Positions 7,295 to 17,197 of a stretch of 40,698 nt of DNA are shown in pieces. Below the pieces are notes generated by a model. The model worked only from the letters and a program-made list of their open reading frames with translations, made no database searches and was not told the DNA's origin. Numbering within the stretch: position 1 is the first letter of the stretch; every line of letters starts with the position of its first letter. Source of the DNA: Flavobacteriales bacterium (lineage in GTDB: Bacteria > Bacteroidota > Bacteroidia > NS11-12g > UBA955). The position numbers and the translations under genes were made by a program. The stretch is taken from the NCBI GenBank assembly GCA_947447955.1, contig CANFLS010000024.1:1-40698 (forward strand). Reading direction: 5' to 3'.

Positions 7295-9421
7295 ATGGAC
7301 AAATTTATTGCGGAACAAATTGGAGTTAAGCCTTGGCAGGTAGCGGCTGTTTTGAAATTAATGGAAGAAGGTGGCACCATTCCATTTATTGCTCGTTACA
7401 GAAAAGAAAAAACAGGCAATTTAGACGAGGTTGAAATTTCAAAAATCAAAGATGAGTTCGATAGAATTGAAGCCCTAAATAAACGCAGAGAATATATTTT
7501 AGAGCAAATTAAAGAACAAGGAAAACTTACTCCCGAACTTGAAAAGGCAATAAAAGAAGCACCCGATATCAATACCCTTGAAGATTTGTATTTGCCCTAT
7601 AAAACGAGGCGCAAAACCAAAGCCGATATGGCCAAAGAAAAAGGGTTAGAGCCTCTAGCCAAAATGATATTTGAACAGAAAGATATGAGGGCACTGAATA
7701 ATGTCCCTCAATATTTAAATGAACATGTAAAAAATAAAGAAGAAGCACTGCAAGGTGCCAGAGATATTATAGCAGAATGGATCAATGAAGATGCGCCATT
7801 GAGAAGTAAAATGCGTCAATTGTTTGAAAAAGAAGCAGTTATTTCGAGCAAGCCAGCTAGAGGTAAAAAAGACCTTGAAGAAGCTCAAAAATTTAGAGAT
7901 TATTTTGAGCACAATGAAATGATTACAAAATGTCCCTCACACCGCTTTTTGGCGATGATGAGAGGTGCCGAGTTGGGATTTTTGAAATTGGCTGTTTCTC
8001 CTGAAGAGGAAAGGGCCTATTATTTATTGAAAAAACATTGCTTGAAAGGCTATAGCGATTTAACCGATCAAGTGAAACTTGCAATGAACGATTCATACGA
8101 TAGGTTATTGCAGCCAAGTTTGGAAAATGAATCGCTGGCAATGGCCAAATTACGTGCCGATGAAGAAGCAATAAGCGTTTTTGCAATGAACGCTTCGCAA
8201 TTGTTGTTGGCTTCTCCTGTTGGGCAGAAAAGGGTGTTGGCATTAGATCCAGGTTTTAGATCGGGCTGCAAGGTTGTGTGTTTATCTAATACCGGCGAGC
8301 TATTGCATAAAAGTGCAATTTTTCCGCATGAACCACAAAATGAAACAGAAAAATCAGCTGCGGCAATTTCAGAATTGGTAAAACGCTATGAAATAGAAGT
8401 TTTTGCTGTTGGAAATGGTACTGCGGGTAGAGAAACGTATTCGTTTTTGAAGGACAATGTAAGAACCCAATTGCCCATTTACATGGTAAATGAATCGGGT
8501 GCAAGTATTTACAGTGCATCGGAAGTTGCACGGGAAGAGTTTCCAAAAGAAGATGTTACCGTAAGGGGTGCAATTAGTATCGGACGCAGATTGATGGATC
8601 CTTTGGCTGAATTGGTGAAAATTGATCCGAAAAGTATTGGCGTTGGACAATATCAGCATGATGTAAATCAACCGTTACTGCAAAAGCGATTGGTGAGTGT
8701 GGTTGAAAGTTCGGTAAATAAAGTGGGTATCAACTTGAATACTGCAAGCAAGCATTTATTAAGTTATGTGAGCGGCTTGGGTCCCTCATTGGCCAAAAAT
8801 ATTGTTGAATATAGAGAGAAAATAGGGGAGTTTACTTCGAGAGAGCAATTGAAAGCGGTTCCGCGATTGGGCGATAAGGCTTACGAACAATGTGCAGGAT
8901 TTTTAAGAATTAAAAATGCCAAAAACCCATTAGACAACTCTGGCGTTCATCCTGAACGATATAAAGTGGTTGAAAAAATGGCCAAAACTACGGGAGTGGG
9001 CGTAGCTGAATTAATTGGAAACAATTCAAAAATAGCTGCCATACAATTGGGTTCATTTGTGGATGATTCTCAGGGATTGGGATTGCCAACGCTTGAAGAT
9101 ATTGTGAAAGAACTTCAAAAGCCAGGGTTAGATCCCCGGGGAATGGCAGAAGAAGTAACTTTTGCAGATACGGTTAGAAGTATCAACGATTTAGATATTG
9201 GATTAGAATTAAACGGAATAGTAACAAACATTACAAATTTTGGTGCGTTTGTAGATATCGGCGTGAAGCAAGATGGTTTGGTGCATATTAGTCAGGTTTC
9301 TGATAAGTTTATCAAACATCCCTCCGAAGTATTGTCATTGGGGCAGCAGGTGAAAGTGAGGGTAATGGATTTAGATATTCCAAGGAAAAGAATCAATTTA
9401 ACAATGAAGTTTCGTTCATAA
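7295..9421 (+). CDS. tex: Tex-family RNA-binding transcription accessory protein
   Basis: 708 residues from the ATG at 7295; a TTG nine codons upstream is less likely because [10 protein letters not shown] matches the normal Tex N-terminus. Domain order follows the family: N-terminal helical region; YqgF/RNase-H-like domain at ~310-440 ([12 protein letters not shown]); helix-hairpin-helix pair at ~480-545 ([20 protein letters not shown], then [14 protein letters not shown]); and an S1 RNA-binding domain at ~637-705 ([20 protein letters not shown]). Length is typical (~700-780). Tex is a cytoplasmic nucleic-acid-binding protein linked to transcription and RNA turnover. It stands alone, with a short hairpin directly after the stop and hutU following with its own promoter box. 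Confidence 0.97.
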   Translation: MDKFIAEQIGVKPWQVAAVLKLMEEGGTIPFIARYRKEKTGNLDEVEISKIKDEFDRIEALNKRREYILEQIKEQGKLTPELEKAIKEAPDINTLEDLYLPYKTRRKTKADMAKEKGLEPLAKMIFEQKDMRALNNVPQYLNEHVKNKEEALQGARDIIAEWINEDAPLRSKMRQLFEKEAVISSKPARGKKDLEEAQKFRDYFEHNEMITKCPSHRFLAMMRGAELGFLKLAVSPEEERAYYLLKKHCLKGYSDLTDQVKLAMNDSYDRLLQPSLENESLAMAKLRADEEAISVFAMNASQLLLASPVGQKRVLALDPGFRSGCKVVCLSNTGELLHKSAIFPHEPQNETEKSAAAISELVKRYEIEVFAVGNGTAGRETYSFLKDNVRTQLPIYMVNESGASIYSASEVAREEFPKEDVTVRGAISIGRRLMDPLAELVKIDPKSIGVGQYQHDVNQPLLQKRLVSVVESSVNKVGINLNTASKHLLSYVSGLGPSLAKNIVEYREKIGEFTSREQLKAVPRLGDKAYEQCAGFLRIKNAKNPLDNSGVHPERYKVVEKMAKTTGVGVAELIGNNSKIAAIQLGSFVDDSQGLGLPTLEDIVKELQKPGLDPRGMAEEVTFADTVRSINDLDIGLELNGIVTNITNFGAFVDIGVKQDGLVHISQVSDKFIKHPSEVLSLGQQVKVRVMDLDIPRKRINLTMKFRS

Positions 9422-9437
9422 AGGGAAAACCCTTTTT
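9420..9437 (+). terminator. Short intrinsic terminator after tex
   Basis: AAAGGG (9420-9425), loop AAAA, CCCTTT (9430-9435), then a T run to 9437. The stem is only 6 bp but it sits exactly at the tex stop codon, before the hutU promoter box. Confidence 0.5.
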
Positions 9438-9440
9438 ACG

Positions 9441-9448
9441 TATCTTTG
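9441..9448 (+). promoter_or_regulatory. -7 promoter box of hutU (TATCTTTG)
   Basis: Exact match to the Bacteroidota TAnnTTTG consensus, ending 10 nt before the hutU ATG. No clear -33 TTG is found at the usual distance. Confidence 0.55.
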
Positions 9449-9458
9449 TAATATTATT

Positions 9459-11138
9459 ATGGCGAACGAAAAACAACGCGGTCAGAGAGTGCTTAAAGCA
9501 CCAACAGGAAGTAAATTAAATTGTAAAGGTTGGGTTCAAGAAGCTGCATATAGAATGTTGCACAACAATTTGGATCCAGATGTTGCAGAACGTCCTGAAG
9601 ATTTAATTGTATATGGTGGTTTGGGAAAAGCGGCCCGAAATTGGGAAGCCTTTGATCAAATTTGTGATGCGTTGTTGGATTTAAATGACGATGAAACCTT
9701 AATGGTTCAAAGCGGCAAGCCAGTTGCAATTTTGCCTACGCATAAAGATGCTCCAAGAGTTTTGATCTCCAATAGCCAATTGGTTCCGAAATGGGCCACT
9801 TGGGAACATTTTAGAGAATTAGAAGCCAAGGGGTTGATGATGTATGGTCAAATGACAGCAGGAAGCTGGATTTATATTGGATCACAAGGTATAGTACAAG
9901 GTACTTATGAAACTTATGCCGAAGCAGCACGTCAGCATTTTGGAGGGACATTAAAAGGTACAATCAATGTTACCGCGGGATTAGGCGGTATGGGTGGCGC
10001 TCAGCCATTGGCAATTACCATGAATGAAGGAGTTGCGTTGGTTGCGGAAGTTGAAGAGTGGAGAATTAGAAAGCGTTTAGAAACCCGTTATTTGGATGTA
10101 ATGAGTCGCGATATTGATGACGCAATTGACATGGCAGTGAGAGCCAAAGAAAATGGAGATGCGGTTTCAATTGGTGTTTTATGCAATGCTGTTGATTTGT
10201 TACAGCGATTGATTGAAAGACAAATTGTTCCAGATACATTAACAGATCAAACCAGTGCCCACGATCCTTTGATTGGATACTATCCAATGGATATGGATGT
10301 GGAAGCTGCAGATAGATTGAGAAGAGACAATCCTGATAAATATACAGAACTCAGTTATGTAACCATTCACAAGCATGTTGAATTGATGTTGGAACTCCAA
10401 AAAATGGGAGCGGTAACATTTGATTACGGAAACAACATTCGCGGTAGGGCTTTGGAGCATGGATTGAAAAATGCATTTGATTTCCCAGGGTTTGTACCGG
10501 CTTATATTCGTCCTTTGTTTTGCCAAGGAAAAGGTCCATTTAGATGGGTTGCTTTGAGTGGCAATCCTGAAGATATTTATGCTACAGACCGTAAAATTTT
10601 GGAGTTGTTCCCTGAAAACGAAAGTTTAAAACGTTGGATGAAAATGGCTGCTGAAAAAATTGAGTTCCAAGGTTTGCCAGCAAGAATTTGTTGGTTGGGA
10701 CAAGGAGAACGTCAAAAAGCGGCTTTGGCATTCAATGAAATGGTAAAGAATGGCGAGGTGAGTGCTCCAATAGTTATTGGTCGTGATCACTTAGATACCG
10801 GTTCGGTTGCTTCCCCCAACAGAGAAACAGAAGCAATGTTGGATGGTTCAGATGCGGTTGCCGATTGGCCAATTTTAAATGCCTTTGTAAATGTGGCAGG
10901 TGGAGCTTCTTGGGTAAGTTTGCATCATGGTGGTGGAGTAGGAATGGGTTATAGCATTCACTCTGGAATGGTAATTGTTGCCGATGGTACAGATGATGCC
11001 GAAGTAAGATTGAGAAGGGTGTTACACAATGATCCAGGAATGGGTGTTGTTAGACATGCCGATGCTGGATATGAAATTGCGAAAGCAACTGCCAAAGAAC
11101 ATGGTTTGGATTTGGCTATCCGATTGGGAATAAAATAA
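9459..11138 (+). CDS. hutU: Urocanate hydratase
   Basis: 559 residues, the normal size for urocanase (~555). It converts urocanate to 4-imidazolone-5-propionate, step two of histidine breakdown, in the cytoplasm with a tightly bound NAD+. Seen in the sequence: the family start [20 protein letters not shown]; the NAD-binding glycine-rich [10 protein letters not shown] (174-183); C411 in [11 protein letters not shown], which matches the active-site Cys (410) of the Pseudomonas enzyme; and [15 protein letters not shown] near the C-terminus. The other hut genes (hutH, hutI, hutG) are not in the window, so the pathway is split or lies elsewhere. A TAnnTTTG box precedes it and a strong hairpin follows. 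Confidence 0.98.
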   Translation: MANEKQRGQRVLKAPTGSKLNCKGWVQEAAYRMLHNNLDPDVAERPEDLIVYGGLGKAARNWEAFDQICDALLDLNDDETLMVQSGKPVAILPTHKDAPRVLISNSQLVPKWATWEHFRELEAKGLMMYGQMTAGSWIYIGSQGIVQGTYETYAEAARQHFGGTLKGTINVTAGLGGMGGAQPLAITMNEGVALVAEVEEWRIRKRLETRYLDVMSRDIDDAIDMAVRAKENGDAVSIGVLCNAVDLLQRLIERQIVPDTLTDQTSAHDPLIGYYPMDMDVEAADRLRRDNPDKYTELSYVTIHKHVELMLELQKMGAVTFDYGNNIRGRALEHGLKNAFDFPGFVPAYIRPLFCQGKGPFRWVALSGNPEDIYATDRKILELFPENESLKRWMKMAAEKIEFQGLPARICWLGQGERQKAALAFNEMVKNGEVSAPIVIGRDHLDTGSVASPNRETEAMLDGSDAVADWPILNAFVNVAGGASWVSLHHGGGVGMGYSIHSGMVIVADGTDDAEVRLRRVLHNDPGMGVVRHADAGYEIAKATAKEHGLDLAIRLGIK

Positions 11139-11158
11139 TATGAGAAAGTATAAAGCAC

Positions 11159-11187
11159 AAAAAAAGCCGCAATTGCGGCTTTTTTTG
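11159..11187. terminator. Bidirectional intrinsic terminator between hutU and secG
   Basis: AGCCGCAATTGCGGCT (11165-11180) is a perfect GC-rich palindrome flanked by an A run on the left and a T run on the right. It can end transcription from hutU on the plus strand and from the secG operon on the minus strand. Confidence 0.9.
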
Positions 11188-11207
11188 TATGAAAACAAAT
11201 TATATTA

Positions 11208-11507
11208 TTATTTTTTAGGTACTTTAATATCTGGAATTTTGATATCTTGAGCAGCAGGTGCAGCAGCATTTGCTTTAGCTGGTTTCTTAACATTCATGTA
11301 AGAAGCGGCAGCCAAAGAAATAACAACTAGTAGCAATGCGCCAATCCAAGTAATTTTTTCTACGATGTCGGTTGTTTTTTCAACCCCGAAAATTTGGTTT
11401 CCTTGTGAGAAATTAGATGCCAATCCTCCACCTTTAGGGTTTTGAACTAAAATAACTAACATCAATAAGATGGAAACGATAATTGCTATTATTAATAACC
11501 AGGTCAT
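11208..11507 (-). CDS. secG: Preprotein translocase subunit SecG
   Basis: 99 residues with two membrane helices (~2-20 and ~52-70) joined by the SecG loop VQNPKGGGLAS followed by a short FSQGNQIFG segment. SecG assists the SecYE channel and SecA cycling in the inner membrane. The C-terminal ~30 residues are an A/K/P-rich tail (the sequence ends DIKIPDIKVPKK), longer than in E. coli but usual in this phylum. It is the last gene of a four-gene operon, and its ATG overlaps the stop of the preceding TPR gene (ATGA). Confidence 0.95.
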   Translation of the reverse strand: MTWLLIIAIIVSILLMLVILVQNPKGGGLASNFSQGNQIFGVEKTTDIVEKITWIGALLLVVISLAAASYMNVKKPAKANAAAPAAQDIKIPDIKVPKK

Positions 11508-12619
11508 AAGTTGTGTTCTTCTTTAATTTTTATTATGAGAGCTGCAAAGTACGACATTTTTTCGGGAATTTTCAACTCTAATTGTTCATAAACTTTAATT
11601 GCCTTTTCTGGGTACCCTTGTTTTAAGTAAATTTTTGCTAATGTTTCAGTTGCAATGGCAAAATCAAGCACCTCACTTTTGCGCATTGCTTTTTCAGGAG
11701 AGAAGAATTCTTGTTTTGGTCTATTAATACTTGGACTTTCCTTGATGAATTTCTCAATTAAAGAATCTTTCTTGGTAATCTCTGATTTATTTACGGGGCC
11801 TTGATTTTGATTCTCTGAATTCAACCATGAAAAGAAATCATTTTCTTGGTGTGCTGTTTCTGTCCGAACTGGTTCTGCAGGAGCTTCAAAATAATCTTCA
11901 ATGTTGTAGCCCATTGTATGGTAGGGCTTTTCAATGTTTTTATCCGTATTTTGAGTAGTTTCTAATTTCTCTTCTATTTCTGGATTGAACAATAACGATC
12001 TTCCTGTTGATTTGACCTCAATATCGTCTTCCATGATATCAATAGACTCAACACTTGGCATGAATAAAAAGGATTCAATTTCATTATTGAAATCGACAAC
12101 AGGTGATACAACTGCTATTGGCTCAATGATTTGTTCAGGTTCAAAAGAAGCAATTGGAGTTATTATTTGTTCAGGTTCTATTGATACAATAGTTTCTATG
12201 ATTGGTTCAATTGCAATTGATTCTTGAATTTCTAAAACTGGTTCAATGGCATATTCATTCATTTGTTCAATGAATCTATCATTATCAATTTTAGTTTCAG
12301 GTATTATTGGAACTTGAATCTCCTCATTTTTTTGTTCAATAAGAATCTCTGTCTTTGAAATTATTTCCGGAGTTTCCTGTTTTTTAACGGTAGCATTGAT
12401 ATAATTAAATAGCCATTCTCTGCTTTGAACCCTTAATGCCGCTTGGAAAATTGTGTTATCTGTTCTGAAGTCTTTTTTCTGTGAATATTGTTTCCCCAAT
12501 AATATAAATGGAATTGGGAAATATGGAAACGTATTGCATAACTGAACCAAGTCCATACTTACGTTGGCCTCTATAGGTTCAGATTGATTTACGATATTTG
12601 ATAATGTTTCTTGGTTCAC
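11504..12619 (-). CDS. TPR-containing conserved protein of the lptE-secG operon
   Basis: 371 residues, soluble. The N-terminal ~100 residues (FPYFPIPFILLGKQYSQKKDF...) look helical. The middle (~105-290) is low-complexity and rich in E, I, P and Q, with repeats of the type IEPI/ASFEPEQII, and is probably disordered. The C-terminal ~60 residues contain one clear TPR (TETLAKIYLKQGYPEKAIKVYEQLELKIPEK). The exact function is unknown. Overlaps of 4 nt on both sides (lptE before, secG after) show a tight operon, which suggests a cell-envelope role. Confidence 0.8.
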   Translation of the reverse strand: MNQETLSNIVNQSEPIEANVSMDLVQLCNTFPYFPIPFILLGKQYSQKKDFRTDNTIFQAALRVQSREWLFNYINATVKKQETPEIISKTEILIEQKNEEIQVPIIPETKIDNDRFIEQMNEYAIEPVLEIQESIAIEPIIETIVSIEPEQIITPIASFEPEQIIEPIAVVSPVVDFNNEIESFLFMPSVESIDIMEDDIEVKSTGRSLLFNPEIEEKLETTQNTDKNIEKPYHTMGYNIEDYFEAPAEPVRTETAHQENDFFSWLNSENQNQGPVNKSEITKKDSLIEKFIKESPSINRPKQEFFSPEKAMRKSEVLDFAIATETLAKIYLKQGYPEKAIKVYEQLELKIPEKMSYFAALIIKIKEEHNL

Positions 12620-13125
12620 CAGTCTAAGGCAACAGCCGAAAAAATTTGTTGAATAATGATAGTACCCAATTCCTCAGTAAGATTGTCTTCTAAGGATGCA
12701 AACGCCGTATTTGCGTCAAATATTTTTGAAGAGGTAAAAGTTTTTGTAAAGTTCTTCTCTGGATACTTTTGGCAATTAAATTCCACCCTTACCGACATGG
12801 TAAATTGGGTTTGAGCAGCTCCGGTTTCTGCACTAATTGAAGCAGGATCTAGTCGGTAGTCAACTATGGCGCCCGCAAATTGGTAATCACCATTTTCTGC
12901 AACTAACCCCAATCGTGTTTCAGTTTGGAATTTGGTTTTTAATTTTTCTGTAAATGCCATGCTCAATTTGGGATTAACCAAACTTGCCTCATTGGTAAAA
13001 AATTGCACAGAAAAACTTTGAATATCGTTAGGGATATTCGCGCCTTTGAAATCGTAATATTTCCAAAAGCAACCACTGAAAAGGGTTAAAACAGATAATA
13101 TGGCTCCTTTATTAATCCAATTCAT
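12616..13125 (-). CDS. lptE: LptE-family LPS-assembly lipoprotein
   Basis: 169 residues. The N-terminus has a short signal ending in a lipobox, LFSGC, giving lipidation at C19. Then comes the family-typical start of the mature protein, with 'FKGANIPNDIQSFSVQFFTN' and alternating strands. LptE plugs the LptD barrel that places LPS in the outer membrane. The match is to the Bacteroidota LptE-like group, which is diverged from E. coli LptE, so confidence is high for the family and moderate for the exact role. It overlaps the sigma-54 activator upstream by 14 nt and the TPR gene downstream by 4 nt. Confidence 0.85.
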   Translation of the reverse strand: MNWINKGAILSVLTLFSGCFWKYYDFKGANIPNDIQSFSVQFFTNEASLVNPKLSMAFTEKLKTKFQTETRLGLVAENGDYQFAGAIVDYRLDPASISAETGAAQTQFTMSVRVEFNCQKYPEKNFTKTFTSSKIFDANTAFASLEDNLTEELGTIIIQQIFSAVALDW

Positions 13126-14359
13126 ATTGTTTTATTTTGCGGTACAAAGTTCGTTCAGAAATTCCTAAATCGTCTGCAGCCTTTTTTCTTTTTCCTTGAT
13201 TTCTATCTAATGCCCTGCGAATTAACTCAATTTCTTTTGCTTCTAGGCTTAAATTGTCTTCAAATACACCATTAGATGTGGCAACTGCATCAACGTATAA
13301 ATGTTCGTCGTTGTCTTGGTTTTTTAAGTTGGTACTCGGTATCAATATTGGATTTTCAGCCACAACAGGATGTACATTGTATGTTTGAACGGAAGTATGG
13401 TCGTTCGTGTGATTTTGAGTTAACGGTGAATTGTCGTTTTCTAGTAACCCAAAAACAACTTTTTTCAAATCGTTCACATCACGTCTTAAATCTACCAGTA
13501 CTTTGTAAAAGATATCTCTTTCACTTAAACCATCATACGAACCATCATTTTTACCCAATAACATGGGCAATTGATTGTCTATAACCGGCAAATACTTTTG
13601 CAAAGTATATGCATCAATCATTGTATTTGATTCAAGTACACAAATTTGTTCAGTTACATTTTTTAGTTGTCTAATATTCCCTGGCCAAGGATAATTGCAA
13701 AGCAATTCTTGTGCATCTACATTTAATTCAATTTTTTGAGAATGTCTTGTTTCAGCAAAATCTTGGCTAAACTTTCTGAATAATAAATAAATATCTTGAG
13801 GTCGTTCTGAAAGTTTAGGTACCCTAATTGGCACTGTAGCCAATCTGTAATACAAATCTTCTCTAAACTTACCTTGTTGGGCGCGCTCCAATAAATTGCG
13901 GTTTGTTGCTGCAACAACACGAACGTCAGTTTTTTGAGTTTGTGAACTACCCACTTTGATAAATTCACCGTTTTCTAAAATTCTTAATAATCTGGCTTGG
14001 GTGCCTAATGGCAATTCTCCAACCTCATCTAAAAATATGGTTCCACCATTTACACTTTCGAAATAACCTTTTCGTTTATCGGTGGCACCCGTAAAAGCGC
14101 CTTTTTCATGTCCAAAAAGTTCACTGTCAATTGTGCCCTCTGGAATGGCTCCGCAGTTTACGGCAATGAAAGGAGCGTGTTTTCTTCCACTCAAATGGTG
14201 TATGATTTTACTGAAACTTTCTTTACCTACTCCGCTTTCACCTTGAATAAGCACATTCATGTCTGTTGGCGCCACCTTTACTGCCGTTTCAAGTGCAGTA
14301 TTCAGTAACGTTGAATGACCAATAATTCCAAATCTCTGCTTTACCGATTGAATGTCCAT
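13112..14359 (-). CDS. Sigma-54-dependent transcriptional activator (AAA+ plus Fis HTH, no receiver)
   Basis: 415 residues. An AAA+ domain occupies ~12-245: Walker A GESGVGKE (40-47), the sigma-54 contact loop GAFTGA (87-92), Walker B GGTIFLDEVGEL, and the arginine-finger region. A linker (~265-365) follows, then a Fis-type helix-turn-helix (LIRRALDRNQGKRKKAADDL, SERTLYRKIKQ). There is no N-terminal receiver or GAF domain, so it is not obviously controlled by phosphorylation. It heads the lptE-TPR-secG operon. This gene at the head of an envelope operon is a recurring arrangement in Bacteroidota. A promoter with TATATTTG lies 19 nt upstream of the ATG. Confidence 0.95.
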   Translation of the reverse strand: MDIQSVKQRFGIIGHSTLLNTALETAVKVAPTDMNVLIQGESGVGKESFSKIIHHLSGRKHAPFIAVNCGAIPEGTIDSELFGHEKGAFTGATDKRKGYFESVNGGTIFLDEVGELPLGTQARLLRILENGEFIKVGSSQTQKTDVRVVAATNRNLLERAQQGKFREDLYYRLATVPIRVPKLSERPQDIYLLFRKFSQDFAETRHSQKIELNVDAQELLCNYPWPGNIRQLKNVTEQICVLESNTMIDAYTLQKYLPVIDNQLPMLLGKNDGSYDGLSERDIFYKVLVDLRRDVNDLKKVVFGLLENDNSPLTQNHTNDHTSVQTYNVHPVVAENPILIPSTNLKNQDNDEHLYVDAVATSNGVFEDNLSLEAKEIELIRRALDRNQGKRKKAADDLGISERTLYRKIKQYELD

Positions 14360-14378
14360 ACCCTCTATTTAGTATTTA

Positions 14379-14412
14379 CAAATATAGGTAAAAAAAAGAA
14401 TATTGCTGACAA
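14379..14412 (-). promoter_or_regulatory. Promoter of the sigma-54 activator-lptE-secG operon
   Basis: On the minus strand, TTG (14412-14410), a 23-nt spacer, then TATATTTG (14386-14379), 19 nt before the ATG at 14359. The box is exact; the spacer is at the long end of the range. Confidence 0.6.
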
Positions 14413-14491
14413 AATGGCAGTTGAAATGCGTATAGTAATCGATAAACATTTGATGTGAATAAACTGTGTGGTATTTTGATTTTGAAAGCAG

Positions 14492-14499
14492 TAGTTTTG
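14492..14499 (+). promoter_or_regulatory. -7 promoter box of parC (TAGTTTTG)
   Basis: Exact TAnnTTTG match ending 10 nt before the parC ATG. A TTTTG lies 13 nt further up, closer than the usual -33 spacing. Confidence 0.5.
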
Positions 14500-14509
14500 G
14501 ACTTTTATC

Positions 14510-17197
14510 ATGGAGTTAGACCCAGAAGAAATCAATTCAAGCGAACCAATTGATGCGCAGCCCACAGAAGGCGAGGATCTTGGTAAGGTAAGGCCCGTGT
14601 CTGGGCTTTACAAAGATTGGTTTATGGAATATGCCAGCTACGTGATTTTAGAGCGTGCAATTCCAGCACTTGAAGATGGTCTAAAACCGGTACAACGAAG
14701 AATTTTACATGCAATGAGTGTAATGGACGATGGCCGTTACAATAAAGTTGCAAATATTATAGGTTCTACCATGGCTTATCACCCTCATGGTGACGCTGCC
14801 ATTGGCGATGCGTTGGTGAATCTAGGACAAAAAGATTTACTCATTGATTGTCAGGGTAACTGGGGTGATGTAAGAACCGGTGATTCTGCCGCTGCTCCCC
14901 GTTATATCGAAGCGCGTTTGTCGAACTTTGCCAAGGAAGTTGCTTTTAATGATAAAACAACCGAATGGCAATTGAGTTACGACGGCCGTAAAAAAGAGCC
15001 TATTTCATTGCCAATGAAATTTCCTTTACTCTTGGCACAAGGAGTTGAAGGGATTGCCGTTGGTTTGAGTACCAAAATAATGCCCCACAACTTCATTGAA
15101 TTGTGTGAAGCGAGCATTGATATTTTAAAAGGCAAACCAGTTCAAATTTTTCCTGATTTTCCTACTGGTGGTTCAGCCGATTTTAGCATGTACAACGATG
15201 GTAAAAAAGGTGCAAGGGTTAGGGTTCGTGCTAAATTTGAAGAAAAAGATAAATCTACCCTTTTAATTAAAGAAATTCCATTCGGTACAACCACAGGAAG
15301 TTTGATTGAAAGCATTATCAAAGCCAGTGACAATGGCAAAATAAAAGTTAAAAAAGTAATTGACAACACCGCCCGCGATGTTGAAATCGAAATTCAACTT
15401 GGACCAGGATTAAACGCCGACATTGCTGTAAATGCACTTTATGCGTTTACCGATTGTGAAATTTCTATTTCTCCGTTGGCATGTGTCATTGTTCAAGATC
15501 GTCCAATGTTTATTGGCGTGAGTGAAATTCTAAAGGAATGTACCAAAAATACATTGCATTTGCTCAAACGCGAACTGGAAATTGAACTAGATGAACTTGA
15601 AAACAAATGGCATTATTCGTCCCTCGAAAAAATATTTATTGAAAATAAAATTTATAGGGACATCGAAGAGTGCGAAACGTGGGAAGCTGTCATTGAGGCA
15701 ATTGATAAAGGATTAGAGCCTTTTAAACCTTTATTCAAAAGGCAAATTGTTGAAGAAGATATCATTCGTTTGACTGAAATTAAAATCAAACGTATTTCAA
15801 AGTTTGATAGTTTCAAAGCCGATGAATTTATCAAGGGAATAGAAGCCCATATTGAAGAAGTGAAACATCACTTAGATCATATGGTTGACTTTGCAATTGA
15901 TTATTTCAAGCGTTTATTGAAAAAATATGGTGCCGGTAAACAAAGGAAAACGGAAATTAGGATTTTCGATACAATCGAAGCCAATGTTGTAGCCGTTGCC
16001 AATGTGAAATTGTATGCCAATATGAAAGAAGGTTTCGTGGGTACTTCATTGAAAAAAGAGGAGTTCTTAATGGATTGCAGTGATATTGATGATATCATCG
16101 CTTTCAGGAAAGATGGCAAATACTCTATTTCAAAAGTTTCTGATAAAACTTTCTATGGTAAGGATCTGATTCATGTGGATGTTTGGCGTAAAAACGACGA
16201 ACGAACTACCTATAATTTGGTGTATTGGGACGGTGCTGGCAAAAAAGCCATGGCCAAAAGGTTCAATGCAACCGGGTTGATTCGCGAAAAAGAATATGAT
16301 TTAACCGGTGGTAGCCCGAAAAGTGATATCCTGTATTTTTCAGCAAATTCAAATGGAGAAGCTGAAAAAGTTACCATTTATTTGAGTGCTGCGGCAAATG
16401 CAAGGGTAAAACAATTCGAATATGATTTTGCAAAATTGGCTATCAAAGGTAAAAATGCAGCGGGAAATCAGCTTACCAAATATGCAGTGCGCAAAGTAGA
16501 TCTTCGTGAAAAAGGTGGATCAACACTAGGTGGCGTTAAAATTTGGTGGGATAATATTACCGGCCGATTAACTGGAGATGCCAAAGGTCAATATTTGGGA
16601 GAATTTGATTTAGATGACCGTGTTTTGGCCATTTTCAATGATGGATCATATGAAATTACCAATTACGAATTAATAAACCGTTTTGAACCAAACGAACTTT
16701 ATTTGATACAAAAATTCCATGCAGATCAACCTATTCAGGTTGTTTATTTGGATGGTAAAACCAAAAACCATTTTGTAAAACGTTTCATTATTGAAACGAG
16801 TACAATTGGTAAAAAGTTTATCTTTATTTCGGAAGAAAAAGGTTCTAAATTAGAATGTGCTTCTACAGCAAACCCTACTTTGGTGGAATTTATTACTGAA
16901 ACCAAAAAAGGAGAGAAGAAAAAGGAAGAAATTACTGTAAATGACTTCATGGACATCAAGGGATGGAAATCTGTTGGGAATAGATTGAGCCAGGAAGTAG
17001 TGAAGAAAGTAATCCTTATTTCTGAGAAGGTAGGTGAATACGAAGTCCCTCAAGAAGAAATTATTGAAGAAGAAATAGTTGATTCAGAAGATTCGAACAA
17101 TGATTCAGGCAATGAAACTCCTGTTGTTAAGCCCGCACCAACTCCTCCGCCAATGCCAATTCAAAAAGGCGATAATCCCCAATTAGATCTACTGTGA
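14510..17197 (+). CDS. parC: Topoisomerase IV subunit A (gyrA/parC family)
   Basis: 895 residues. The N-terminal breakage-reunion domain contains GLKPVQRRILHAM (57-69), MAYHPHGDAAIGDALVNLGQ (88-107) and the active-site tyrosine Y132 in AAPRYIEARLS. A coiled-coil segment and a C-terminal beta-pinwheel-like domain follow (~510-820), and the tail is acidic and proline-rich. It cuts and passes DNA to unlink daughter chromosomes, with ParE as partner. The C-terminal domain lacks an obvious GyrA box (QRRGGKG) and the overall pattern is that of the Bacteroidota ParC type, so I prefer parC over gyrA. Its stop overlaps the GTG start of the methyltransferase gene. Confidence 0.9.
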   Translation: MELDPEEINSSEPIDAQPTEGEDLGKVRPVSGLYKDWFMEYASYVILERAIPALEDGLKPVQRRILHAMSVMDDGRYNKVANIIGSTMAYHPHGDAAIGDALVNLGQKDLLIDCQGNWGDVRTGDSAAAPRYIEARLSNFAKEVAFNDKTTEWQLSYDGRKKEPISLPMKFPLLLAQGVEGIAVGLSTKIMPHNFIELCEASIDILKGKPVQIFPDFPTGGSADFSMYNDGKKGARVRVRAKFEEKDKSTLLIKEIPFGTTTGSLIESIIKASDNGKIKVKKVIDNTARDVEIEIQLGPGLNADIAVNALYAFTDCEISISPLACVIVQDRPMFIGVSEILKECTKNTLHLLKRELEIELDELENKWHYSSLEKIFIENKIYRDIEECETWEAVIEAIDKGLEPFKPLFKRQIVEEDIIRLTEIKIKRISKFDSFKADEFIKGIEAHIEEVKHHLDHMVDFAIDYFKRLLKKYGAGKQRKTEIRIFDTIEANVVAVANVKLYANMKEGFVGTSLKKEEFLMDCSDIDDIIAFRKDGKYSISKVSDKTFYGKDLIHVDVWRKNDERTTYNLVYWDGAGKKAMAKRFNATGLIREKEYDLTGGSPKSDILYFSANSNGEAEKVTIYLSAAANARVKQFEYDFAKLAIKGKNAAGNQLTKYAVRKVDLREKGGSTLGGVKIWWDNITGRLTGDAKGQYLGEFDLDDRVLAIFNDGSYEITNYELINRFEPNELYLIQKFHADQPIQVVYLDGKTKNHFVKRFIIETSTIGKKFIFISEEKGSKLECASTANPTLVEFITETKKGEKKKEEITVNDFMDIKGWKSVGNRLSQEVVKKVILISEKVGEYEVPQEEIIEEEIVDSEDSNNDSGNETPVVKPAPTPPPMPIQKGDNPQLDLL

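Noticed and set aside
9459..11138. Expected hut cluster around hutU.
   Set aside because: Neighbours are tex and secG; no other histidine-degradation gene is present, so no cluster is claimed.
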